DNA from: Pholis gunnellus
Lineage: Eukaryota; Chordata; Actinopteri; Perciformes; Pholidae
Length of the DNA stretch: 64,000 nt
Assembly (NCBI GenBank): GCA_910591455.2
Contig: OU342820.1
Location: forward strand, 17,778,345 to 17,842,344
Direction of reading: 5' to 3'
Made by a program: the position numbers and the translations under genes. Position 1 is the stretch's first letter. Every line of letters starts with the position of its first letter. Positions 13,074 to 30,000 of this stretch are shown in pieces. A model generated the notes under the pieces. That model had not been told where the DNA came from, searched no databases, and worked only from the letters and a program-made list of their open reading frames with translations.

Positions 13074-16000
13074 AACACTACCTCGCTAACTAATGACCAA
13101 ATTCTCTGCTTATTGCTTAATCTCCCACTTAAAATGCCAAATATTTAGTGACCTTGATGCCTCAGCTTGTTGTTGTTAATAGTACAATGTTTAACCTTGT
13201 TGCACTTTGAATATGAATGGCTTCAAAAAACAAATGGGATACTAGCTTTTTCAGGAGGATTAGGAGCCATTAAAACATTTGCCTTTGAGCCTTATCACTT
13301 AAAATAAGTGGATAACCCCCTGAACGTACAGTACGTAAGCCTGTGTGGATTTAATCTTTATATGTGTTCACGTCAGCATGACCACAATCCCATTTAATCT
13401 GTAGTGCAGCGCGCTCTCTCACTCCAACGCAGCATTTTTGGCACCTCTTTTTGTTGGGATTTAAACCCTCCAGCCTGCTGATGTGCTCCCTTATCCTCCA
13501 ATCCCAGACTGCACACACAGCTCACTGACCTCTGACCTGCCGTACATGCCTTTTCTGACATTTTTTACACATGCTTGAATCTGAAAATCAAAATTGAACG
13601 GTCATATGTTGGTGGATTGCAAAGATAAGATCTGTGTCATTCAATGGCTGTGGAGCCCGTCAACGCTGGAACAACCTACATATTTCTGGCATCTGCACGA
13701 TTTTGATAGAGAGCGGAGGCGCAGCGGGAACAAAATGAATTGAGAGTGTGTTAATAATTGTTTCCCTCTTGCCTGAAACAAATCTTAACCTCAAATATTC
13801 TCAGGCTGAAACGGGACACTTTTTTTTAACCACAAATGTCTACACACCCGGCATAATTCATGCAGAGCATCAGAGAACCAAAATACTGATTGCACAGTAC
13901 TTGTGCGGAAAAGGCATCAGTTTGAACTTTGCTTCTTGCAAGGCTTCTCAGTCGTCCAGATATAATCAAATTCCCGACTCGTGCCAGCCCCTACAGATTG
14001 AATGAACAAGCACCTGCTGTGCCAGTGTGGGAAGGGGACGGAGCTGGCAGCTTGTAGATTAAATAAAGCTGTCTAGTCTGTGCCAAGGTAATGGCTTCTC
14101 AAACCAGAGCTAAATGTGATACTGATTCTGTGTCAGTGTTGCTTTGTTGGATAACTCCGTCCAGTTGAAGGAGGAGATCGGTGCACACGTTGCATATAGA
14201 GCTCCAGGTGAGCTCGCCTCCATTCTGGGTCCTCAGGGGCCCCAAAACGGATCCTTTAGTTTCATTTCTCTAGTCCATTGTTGTGGGGATGTTTTGGTAT
14301 TTTGTAGTGTTTTTAATAAATATGTTTGCGTGACACAATCACAGTGACACTAGTTTACATCACAACATTTCATACATACAGTAATATACCCAGAGTGCTT
14401 ACTTTTAGGGATTCTTAACCCTGTAACACCATTTTTGTTTGATCAATATTTATACTATGCATGTGTGTATTGCCAGTAAAGGTAAATATGAAAAAAAGTA
14501 TACATGCATATTTCATTTGCATTTCTTTTTGTTCTCTAACACCTAAACACCCCAATTAAAAAAAGAAAGTGAATTCCTACAAATATTTTTGTATCCGATC
14601 ATTTAGCAAAGCTCAATTCCTGTAATCAACATATAATGTAAACGTATAAGCAGAGAGAAGGTTGTTTGTATTTAGATCTGTGCTTTGTAGGGATTAGGTT
14701 TGTTGGAATCTTATTATAAATACAGTAACACCTCTTCTCCAGTATCCATCGCTGATGGGTTGCATAGGTTTTGTTTTTGGAAATGCCAGGGAACAACCCA
14801 CTGCATCCCACGGCTCCCCTCTAAAAACAGCACTCACCCGTCTTACTACAATTTAACATGGATTCAGGCTCCTTGTATTTGGTCTGTTCCAGTAAGATGG
14901 CAATTGGGCTGAGAACATCTGCTTTTTTGTCACAGCTTCCATGAAAACATCAAACGCCATATGCATATTTATGTATTTACAGCTGCAAATTCTATTAATT
15001 CATTCATGTGTGAATATTGTGATAGAACTGTTTAAATCGGACACCGAGGTCGATGTCAGATAGAAATCTGCTTATTTTCACCAGGAAGTGGGTTCATGTA
15101 CAAACCGTATTATTTTTCTAAAATCATTAACATGCAACTATGGAAGAGAATGATTATTAATTCAATTTTGTTTTTGTACTGCAACAAATAGAATAAAGTG
15201 TGAGATTTCTGTGCAATGCCCAAACCGATGAATACAGTAGATCTGCTGGAGAAAACGTAATGATTGTGTGTTATTGAGCCTATACTGAAAATATGCAATT
15301 TTTGGAAGATAAAAAAAAATTTGAATAGTGGGATGAATACAATTAGAACGAGTGAAATAACCGGGAAAGAAGGGCAGGTCCAGGACAGCTGATGAAACAT
15401 GCATCGAGTGATAATGTCAACAATTGTTTTTTTTTTAGCCACACCTTGGTGTATTCTGGGTCACATCTTGATGAGGCCATTCACTTTGTCAAAACACATT
15501 TTCTTTTTTCTTAAATCAATTCCCGTTGAGATAAGGCAATTTCTTATTTCATGACCATACTCTGGTGGTTGCCATGACAAAGAATCAATCCTAAACTGTA
15601 ACAAATGGCTTCAATTCATAGAGGGAAATGGTTCCCATTAGTCCCCAGCTGGTCAATACACATTTGAGGTCCAGTTGAGAGCTCTTTAATGAATGTGTGC
15701 TGGCTTGTTTACCCCGGGAGACAGAGACATAATTTCTGACTGCAAGTCTCTGGCCACATTTTGCCAGCGCTTCATGCCATGATTGCTGCAAAGCCGGTTT
15801 CTAACAAAATGTTCTGGGCTGATCGGGCCTCTCTCTCTCTCTGGCACGCTGCGTCACATTCAACACCAGGGTAAAGGATGGAGATAATCACTGCGGCTTT
15901 GTATGCTTTACTCGCCTTCCCATTTTTCAAAGGGCAGTGCTTAAGGATGCCTTGCCGCGAGGACGGGCACGCAACCTGCAATATACCGAAAATAGATGGG

Positions 16001-16929
16001 ACGCCGTAGCGCTTGACCTATACTGTACGTTTCTCTTGTTGTGATAAAAAGGACATAAAGCTCTCTTTGCATATAAACCAGCAAAGTGCCGGGAGGGAGT
16101 TCAAGGGCAGGGGCAAATTCATAATCAATAACTGCTAAAGATCCTAATTTAGCACATTATTCATGTTGACTACTTTGCTCCGTGGTTATTGATCGATGGA
16201 CGATGTCGCTGAGATGACAAAGACAAATAGGTTGAAGAAAGCGTACTTATTAAACAAGGTGACAGAACGACCACTGGTGAATGGAGTCCAAATGGAAGAT
16301 GACCTTATAACTCTGTGAAATCTCATCTCATATTACGTGTAGTCTCTTGTTCATATTCTTTATTCACATACTGCGGACCGGTTGCAGAGACGTCTCAGTT
16401 AATATTATCGATCTACGGTGTCGAGGGTTGGCCATCTTGGCCTCCACACTACGGTTGTCAATAAGCATCCATTTACAGCGCCATCCAACAAATGGGGAAG
16501 GAATTCAATTTGCCAGCGTTCGTTCAAAACTATTTTGTTCTGTGGTCTCGCTGACATCTACCATCAAGCAAAACCAATGTGGTGGAACCCACAGACAGGC
16601 TGCAGGCTGACAGCGAATGCTCCCCCCCATTACTGCGGGAACAGATCAATCCAGCCTCTATGCAAGGAGGGCAGGAAATTGACTATAAATATGTATGTTT
16701 TTAGGAAACTATACTGCAGAGTGGAGATTTGTTGAGGCATGCATGTCCAACACAATACATGGTTAACAGACACTCGAAACATGATGTGACTGGGAACATG
16801 CCTCTCCTGAGAAATCTGTGCTTGGCAGGAAGTAGAAATCGCTGAAGCTTTTAATGTAATATGACACCATTTTATTTTCTAGTATTCCATACTTGTGTCT
16901 CCCAAACCGTTTTAATGGGGACAAACTTT

Positions 16930-16947
16930 AAAAAAAAAAAAAAAAAA
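16930..16947. repeat. Poly-A run
   Basis: Eighteen consecutive A. It could be the tail of an old retroposed copy, but I see no recognisable body upstream. Confidence 0.8.
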
Positions 16948-18559
16948 GACATACATCACAACCCAATTCTCAATCGGCCTTAAATTGTAAGTAGAGCAAA
17001 TGTATCCGTAAATGAATGTTCCTGGATGTTTTTGCTGCCATTTCTGCATCACCTAATATCATCTTGAATAGGTTTAACCAGACATGTTGAAGAGATTTAA
17101 GTTTGATAAATAACTTCTTTGTTTTTTGCATGTGCTATTGTAAACATATACACATATTAAACATATTAAACTTGTTAATTTGGTCAAAGATTTGTCCGAA
17201 GCCTAAATAAACCTCCATTGAAAAAACGGTTAACTCTCAGCCATTGTGTCGGTAGAATACTTTGGATTTGTTCTGCTTTGTGCCGCTGCTAATTTCTCAG
17301 TCTGATACCTAAGTGATTACGGTCTTCACTCACACAGACGCTGCACTGAAGATGTAGTATATTGACCCGTCTATGGGTGGCACTACATCAACATCAACAG
17401 CAGAAGAAATGCCTGCCTGCTTACACAGGTGACGCCACACACACAACATGCATCCACGTCATATACAGTACTGTAGAGGTGTCTATATGTCCGGTACTTT
17501 CTTAGCTGTCATGGTAAAGTGCCGACGTTGCATAACAGAGCTGCAGCATGAAGCGCTCCTCGTTCACAAGGATCTCCCAAAGTTACAGCACTCTAAAGTA
17601 AGCAGCAGTCTCATACACTGATGTGTGGAGAGATTTCAATAAGCACTTATTTCTATTGGCATATATTACACTGGCCGGGGATGTGGTTGCAGGGGGTTAT
17701 TCTGAGCTCAGCTCGCTCTGATCGGTGAATCGATTAGACGTGAATGAACCCCTGCAGAGGTCACTGAAATCAACACGAGGACAATTGAGCTTCTACTTCC
17801 ATCCCATCACTCTCACCCACGTTTCTAAGTATAGCCCTCAGTCAGTATACGGGAACAGGGTCTGATATTAAGTGCAGTCCTCACCTCCGCCTGCGGCAAC
17901 ATTTCTATTAGCCCCAAAAAAAAATGTTGTCTGCCGCTTCTGAAAGTACAACGCTTTGGAATTGGAAACACTTAAACTGTTTTTTTTTCAAAATAACATT
18001 TCTTAACCTATCTGCCATTTTAGCAGGTGACCTGAACCATTTACCTGCTATTTGCCCTGTTATATATCTGGCAGGTGGCAGGTGCTATTTTCCCTTCCCT
18101 GTACAAGAACCTCCTTCCTGTGCGTGTTCATGGTCAAAATGTGCCTCAGAGGGAAAATGCCGCATCATGAGAGATTTGTCTGCTAAATGCTGAGTCAGAT
18201 ATTTCCATATTTATATAATTAAACAATAAGAACTGTTTCTAAATGACAGCATAGGGGGGCAGCAATATACTCTTTATTTATGAACTAAAAATATCCTAGA
18301 AAATGTATTTTGGTTATGATAAAGACTAATTCTAATTCAGTGAAATATGTTTGACTCTTTTTAAAGAAAGCTTAAACATTTTCTATGTAGAGCAGCGGAT
18401 TGAAAGTCAAATGTTCTTCAGCATGAATGTGGTATATTGTAATAAATATACACTGCAAGTAAAACAGATTATCTCCTTGATAACCAAAAGGAAAGAAATG
18501 TGTTCTAAACTATACAAAACTGACCAAAATGAAGAAGTTAATTGGTGACAGAAAAAAAG

Positions 18560-18716
18560 TGTCACAATCCGCATTGCTCCTGTTTTTCTTTGATTTATTT
18601 CTATACCATATAATACGTGACATATATCCTGATTAGTTTCACCTGGCCCTCATTAGTCCTGCACTCGCCTCACCTCACCTCATGCTCACCTGTTCTCACC
18701 TCCACAATCAGTCATG

Positions 18717-18757
<41 letters not shown>

Positions 18758-19005
18758 AGCACAGGTCGTTGGTCTCCTTTGTTTGTCTTTTCACCCCGTG
18801 TCCAGTTCCCCCGGTCCTTCTTCCCAGACGATAACTAGACAATAGTCTCGTTTTCCCTGAGCTCAGTGTTTCTGGTTTTTGTTCCCTGCCTTTGTCTTGG
18901 TTAGTCTGTTACCTGCCACACCTCCTTTACATTTGGACATTTTATTTTATTTTATTAATAAAACACTGCATCTTCGAAGACAAAGCTGTGCCTTCTCCAG
19001 ACGGA
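18560..19005 (+). mobile_element. Possible solo LTR or retroelement end, split by a TA tract
   Basis: The stretch starts TGTCACAATCC. It continues through a C/T-rich body (repeated 'cacctcacct' phrases), a (TA)n tract where a TATA box would sit, a 'tttttgttccctgcctttgtcttggtt'-like segment, and an AATAAA at 18957-18962. This order and wording resemble LTRs of teleost Gypsy-type elements. I see no clear CA end, primer-binding site or target duplication, so the right boundary is approximate. It may instead be another non-LTR or unclassified repeat. Confidence 0.33.
18720..18755. repeat. (TA)18 microsatellite
   Basis: Thirty-six bases of uninterrupted TA dinucleotide, lying inside the putative LTR-like repeat. 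Confidence 0.95.
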
Positions 19006-23509
<4,504 letters not shown>

Positions 23510-23850
23510 TTATATACACATTCATGGTTGCCAGAGGATGAATAATACAGATCTTCATCCCCATGACTTTTCCTCCAGTCCAGATATATCAACTGGATCT
23601 TTATACACACATTCATGGTTTTCAGAGGATGAATGCGACTTTGGTAATCCGTTGACTTTTCATGACAAGTTTGGTTTTGAGTAAAATGTCTCAACAATGA
23701 GCAAATACCTGCAAAAGTGAACTTTTGTTTAGTGCTAATTATCAAATATAAGCATGCTAACACATTAAACTGAGACGTTAAATGATACCCATTTCATATC
23801 AGCATAATGACATAATGACATTAGCATTTAGCTGTCAATAATACACAACA
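23510..23850 (+). repeat. Interspersed teleost repeat, copy 2, with internal duplicate units
   Basis: Two related units are seen about 85 bp apart: 'attcatggttgccagagga' near 23520 and 'attcatggttttcagagga' near 23608. Each is followed by a 'tgacttttc' block. Downstream come 'tagtgctaattatcaaat' near 23730 and 'gacattagcatttagctgtca' near 23818. The same family occurs at 3074-3480, and a related fragment starting 'gcggaatggctctgtggat' is at about 46662. The family is common in teleosts. I do not know its class. Confidence 0.5.
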
Positions 23851-24172
23851 ATGATAATATAAGATGGAGCTTTTGCAGTGTACACCTACAGTATCACCTA
23901 ACAGATTAGTGAGCACTGTATAAACTCAACATTATGACATGAGTGTAGGGGAGGGAGAAAGAAATATTATATTCCAACAGACTCATTATGAAACATAATA
24001 ATCTTCACATGCAAATGAACACTAAAGCCGGGAGACTAAGATTAGTCTGATGATCGGTCTGTGGGAATGATAAATGCTTAAATGTCTCCATAAACTGATG
24101 TATTCCATTGAAGGTGTCAGGACCAACACTGTATGTGACAAATGTGCGTCTGTTTGCACCTGTGAACCCCCC

Positions 24173-24192
24173 CACACACACACACACACACG
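24173..24192. repeat. (CA)10 microsatellite
   Basis: Twenty bases of CA dinucleotide following a short C run and leading into 'cgcacgc'. Confidence 0.9.
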
Positions 24193-26629
24193 CACGCTTC
24201 CATGGTTATAGAATTTAATGGCTCGCTCTCAGTAACACATTGACATTGTCCACCCGAGATCCTCTCCGAGATGGCTTGATTTACCAAACCCCTCGAAAGG
24301 GAAAAAAAAATCTCATTGAGGAGACGGATTGCTGAGAGGGCTCTCCAGCAGGCCTATAAATCATTCTTTAATCAGAGCGCACTGAGAGTGAGGTTACACA
24401 CTCAGACCCCACATTAGCACCACTGACTCTCAGCTGTCTATGGTTCTGCTCCTGCACTCTGCCTTCCAAACTCCTTCTTGGCTCCTTTGCCCTCCATCTT
24501 CCCTCGTCCTTCACTCCCTGCAATACAAAACCGCCTGTCAGTTACCTGAGAGAAATGTGTGGGAAAAAAAGCGACTTTTTTTGTTCCCAACATGGTTGAT
24601 TTCTCTGAGCTTTGGCACCTTAAATAAAGGAATCAACCAATCAATAGGATGCTGGTAGTTGGTCCTCTGCCCACACAAATCTGCTCAAACCTTCTATTGA
24701 GGTGCCCATAGGAAAAGTTTGGATGCAAACTATTCGCGGGCGAGTATTTGACCTTTTCCTGTTCGTCACAGCTCCAGTGTGTAAAGACCTTAAGTCTTCT
24801 AAATATCTGGACACCAACTGCTTCAAGTCGCTGCCTTGGATGTGATATTACAAAATGATAAGTAGATAAAAACGGAGACTGACAGCTTTAATTTGAGGGT
24901 ATTGTCAGTCTTGGAACAGTTTTGGGGACATTCTTCTTTCCTATTTGAAGATGTGAAAATGTTTGTTCATGTCAATGTTACGAAAGCAGAGATTAACAGC
25001 AAAAAATGCACCAAACTGAGCTGAAATCTAAGTGTAAGGTTAATTAAGCAAATAAGGTTGCATCAAATCACCAAACACAGTTTGAATGATAGCACTGATG
25101 TGAGTTGATGAAGAGCAGCCGGCTCTCCTTTCCTCATTAGTGGCTTATTAATGTCTGCATTTCTAAACAAAAAAAGGTTTCATGAATACCTTTCATATCA
25201 GCCAGAGACATGAATAACAACCACCCTTAGCAGACGTTCAACTAGTAACAGCTTTGGTCACACAGGACACAAATAGCGGTCTCCACGGTGAAAGTCTGGT
25301 GTTTCTCTGGCCCCTCCCACCACCACTCCCACACGTAACAGACTTTCTTGCTGGTTATTATAGTACTTAACTTTTAATAACAGCCCCTTGCTACACTGAT
25401 ACATCGCCTGCTCTAAATATAAACTGTCCATTTGAACCTTCTGTCCATCATGCTTGAAAAGGTTGATGTTGTCACATTGCTTCCCTCCTCTCACCTGCAA
25501 TATGCTCTGCTGTGGATGAAGATGGAAGCCGGGTTGTTAAAACCACACAGAGCTTTGAGAAGTTGGATTTGCCTGCCACTCAGATGCTACGGACAAACAT
25601 AAAGTTATAACTCTCCCTTGTGGAAGAATAAAAGAAAATGAAAAAATGTGTTAAACAAATCAAAGAATGTTGCATTTGGTTGTCAGATACGTCTGATGTG
25701 GTTATTCTTAGTGCTATACGTAGACCATGGTGTCACAAAGAAACCTACATGAATGAATATAAATTGTTAGATTATTACTTGAGGATTTTAAATACTATTT
25801 TCTCTTCTTGCAGTTGACCCTTGTCATTTAATAATATTCAGTTTATGCGAGTATGAAGAAAACAATCATTATCTGATTCTGTCTGGGGGCTGTTTTGGAG
25901 GAAAAGGGAAGTAAAAGCGTCCTCATTAGGTTTGCTGTGACTCCAAAACTCTCTCACAGTTTGGTCACAGATGAGGAAGCGCACCCAGTCGTCATTGGAT
26001 TTAAGTTCCATCAACTTCACTTCAAAGCAGTCTTACACTGATGGTTAGGCACAAATTCAAGCTTTAGAATACTGGTACATCACAGCCTGCACTCTCTGGG
26101 AGTGTCGACTTCATCATCTGGAGCCTCTTAGTTATCATCTTCTTCAAATAGGACGTGTTCAGGTTGACTAAGATAGGGAATAGAGAAACGTATTTCAGTC
26201 TGTGCATTAGGACATCAAGTGTGCTCAGCTCCAAGGCCGTGTGGCTTCATTCACATGCGCTTCACTTTCCCTTTTTAAGGAGACAATAGCATGTAGACAC
26301 ACAGCATATTCATTGCAGGCCAGGGTGCATTCTGTGCTCCAAAACTGACAGTAATGTAAATAATATTCAGTTCCGTTAAAACTAGAGTGAGTACAAGTTG
26401 TGCAGAGCAATGTGAAATGTTCTGCGTACTGTTTAAACCCTGTGAGACATTTGATCGATACATTTTTTTGTGCGTCAGTGTTACTACAGCTGTTTGGGAG
26501 CAGGCTGGCTTCAGGCTAACTTATAATGAATTTGGGTGACTGTGCAAACTGAAATATAAGTTTGAATGACATGACTGTGACACTTCCATTTCGAGAAAGG
26601 AAAATGATTTTATGTTGAGGTAGAAACCT

Positions 26630-27012
26630 GCAATAGCATATTTTTTTGGCCACCTGGGGGCACAAAACACAACATTGACATGTCCTTCACCACCTTTTAG
26701 GGTAATGGGACAGTGTTAGAAAAACAGCTGCTTATTGACACATCCAGCAGTTACAGAGCAACGGTTTGATTTATTTGAAGTCGTGGTTTCTGGTCACCTT
26801 GAGCGTAAGCCCATTACTCTCTTTTCCCTCTGTTTTTGGTCCCAACTCCTGAAGTGGATACTGACTCTTTAGCTGCTGAATGCTCCACTTGTCTGTGTGC
26901 TGTTTGGTGCCCAGCAGGTTGTGTAATGTGGTTTTTTTTAGACTGTGGCCAAAAAACGACTTTCACATGGTGTTTTCCCTAAAAAAGATCTATTACATAA
27001 TGCCTCTTTAAG
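26630..27012. repeat. Interspersed teleost repeat (tentative)
   Basis: Phrases such as 'ggccacctgggggca' near 26648, 'tttagctgctgaatgctccact' near 26869 and 'tgctgtttggtgc' near 26899, with a 'cataatgcctctttaa' end near 26996-27011, match wording I know from a dispersed teleost repeat. Boundaries and class are uncertain, and no terminal inverted repeat was found by eye. Confidence 0.4.
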
Positions 27013-30000
27013 GATCATCAGTGTATTCACCATTACTTAACACACTGCACTTAGTACCCTACTGTCTGCTGTATGAGTGCAAACTTTATTTCACTGCCTC
27101 CAGAGCAGCATGTACGGTACGTCCTCTGTCTGCTGATTCACCTCTGCATACTGAAGTGTACAGCGTGTGCACTGCTCTCGTATCTCCTTCCTGGAGAAGG
27201 TCCCGTAGGCTTCCACTAAGTTGGCAGCATTATTGGTTACGTAGCACTCAACCTTGCTACTAGTCCCCTGCTTACTTTGTGTTCATGAAAACAAACGGGC
27301 CGTATGCCTTTGAGGTGAGGGATTTGGCCGTCTCCCCTGCTTCGGATATCCTTGGAAGGCAAAGTCGGCGCTGACGTTCCGTGCATGTTTGGATGAGATA
27401 TAATTTTAGCTTAGTTATAACTTCATCGTCCAATGATATACAAATGAATGGAGGCTTTCTTAGTGTAATTCCAGGACTTCTCTCTTCTTCAAATGAGCTT
27501 TTAGGTGTATCTGGTGCAATACGTGTACTGTGCATTGTCCTTGTTATACAAACGATAAATCTGACACTTTATCAAACAATAGGTCAAAAACAATGCATTT
27601 CAGCGCCTACACTTTTGGCTGTAGTTGTATTGCTTCACTGTTTAGATGGACTCTCTGAGCTTCACAGGAGATGATGTGTTCTGGTAGTTGTCACACTTCA
27701 GGAGAACCAGCCTGTGTCACAACTCCTGTTTGCAGAGCTTTCTTTGTCTAGCAAAGCCCAGAGGTGTACACTAGAAATCAAATATGCATCCCCTTCAATT
27801 CACAATTAAATCTGCTCTATAACATTTACTTATGTTAAATAATGCACTCACATCGCTGGTGTGCCCTACATTAGCTAACAAGTAGCGAATGAGGGAAGAG
27901 GACGCTCTGAAGATTTGTAAACAAGGAAACGACATCTTCAAAAACAAAGACATTGTAATGAAAATGTGCATCACACGGAGTTTGCAGACATGGTAACAGT
28001 GGAAGGAAAGGCATTTCCCAGTTTAATAGCAGCTCAATTGGTTGACAAAATGTTATGCTAGCTTGTTTTCATATCCTATAATAAATCATTTTAGTTTCTC
28101 ACAGTGAAATGGATGGAAGAAACACTCTTCAACAGGACTTTTCTCTTTCCTTTGTCTTTTGTCGTGTCGTGTAGTTTCTGCGTTGCTTATGGCCTCCATT
28201 ATTGCTATGGCCTGAAAACAACAGCGACGGTACTTTTCAAGAACAACACAAACACACAAGTGGAAATAAATCTGACACTTTTGATCTTGTGGTCCTGCAA
28301 GATCTTTCCCAGAGCCAAATTGTAGCACTTTACAGTTCTGTCCACCATGCAAAAAGCGTGACAAATCACCCCAAGAACCCCCTTCTTGTTTCTGCAACTT
28401 TAGCATCCCCGAACCCTGTTCTTTGCATTCTGAATCTCTACCCCTGTGACACTGGTGCAGGGGGGGACGTGATGAATGATTGAAGCCCAGACATTTTTTT
28501 TATTCCTCTATATGGTTGCAACACTATCTCCTCTGACAGACACTGGCTGTGTGCGGAGTTTCCCCCAGGCAGTGCGGGAAGGGTAAGGATACCGAGTCAC
28601 GCCTCTGTGAAAAGACAAACCAGGCAGAAAATTGAACACCTCCATCAGTATTTGCAACAATCAATTTGTTTTAAATGAAATATTTATGCGGCCAGTCCTG
28701 AGAAGGAGAAAGTCCTCGTGGATTGTGTACGTGGTACCGGGCTCTGATATAACATTCCAACAAGGTGCGATTCCAATGATAGTAAAAAGACACTGCCATA
28801 CTATTAAATTCTGCCAATGTCTGTGTTAGGACACACATATTGCTTCTACTTCGTGTTTCCATGGTCACTGCCAAGCACCTTTTTTTCTCTTAAATCCTCT
28901 CCCAATTCTCAATAAGAACATTAATTGAGACCAGATTCCTGGAGGATAAAGGTGGCGAGTCTGCACGGATGACAGTAAATGAGATCTGATTATGTATAGA
29001 GGGGACCAAGAAGGATTTAAATATGAATTATGAATACGGCAGAAATTCAGAGTGCTCTAAAAATTCCCCCTCATGCTTGAATAATAGATATGGTTTAGTG
29101 CTTTGCAGATCCATATGGTATCCACATTTATACACTGCTGTTCTGTTTGTGAGAATAATGCCAAATAATCCCTTTTTACATGAGACGGATGAAATTGCCT
29201 GTTGAGAAGAATTAAACTCACGACTCTGTATTTGATGCTGAAGCTCAGCCCGGTTTAGTGTCATTTGATGGTGTAAACACTTGTTAGTAGAGTGCTGGCT
29301 TCAGGCTTGCCACCTGTTTTGTTTGTGAAGGCGCGGAACATCTTCAAGCACATGACCTTCGGATGATCGGAAAGGAACAATGGGGTCTAAAAAAAGTCCT
29401 AAATCTATATATAGTATAATACAGCCTGTATTGAGTGCTGGGGATTTGCACTGCGCTGCACATTACCTCTCTGTGTGATTGCTGGGTTCAGCCATCTGCG
29501 ATGTACACTAACATATGAAGTTACTTTTTACAAATACCTTCTCAAACAGATGCAGGAAGCTGAGGTTGCACTTCTGCTTTCAGGCTGGAATGCTCCATAA
29601 GAGCAGGACTGCTTCCTCCTGCTCTGACAGAACTTGTGTGCCGAGATGTCCGACTGATGAACTGCGATGCTCCTGAGCAAAATCTAAATTACTGTTCAAG
29701 GCTTGCACGCTGGATGAGGCGGGGGGGGTAGCCCTGTCTCCCACAAACTGCACAGTCAAATATGTTTTGAGCAAAATCTTACTTTTGCTTTTGACGTATC
29801 TATAAATAATTACAAGGTCAGGTCCATAAAACACAGGGCTGCTGTTCGTGTCCCATGTGAACCAACTAGTCCTTTTAAAAGGTTAAGCCGAACTATGATG
29901 TGGTTTTGTCGCATTTTGTTCTGTTTTGTTTGAACTTAAAGCGTGAACTGTGACTGTAATCGACTGGGAGAAAAGTTTCTCCTCAAAATGTTTTTGAAAG

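Larger units (their letters stand above)
10103..18559. other. Intergenic DNA with microsatellites, no gene seen
   Basis: No exon recognised. Simple repeats are (TG)15 at 11031-11060, a GT tract at 13049-13073, a CT tract near 15829-15842 and a poly-A run at 16930-16947. All open frames are short and lack recognisable domains. Confidence 0.55.
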
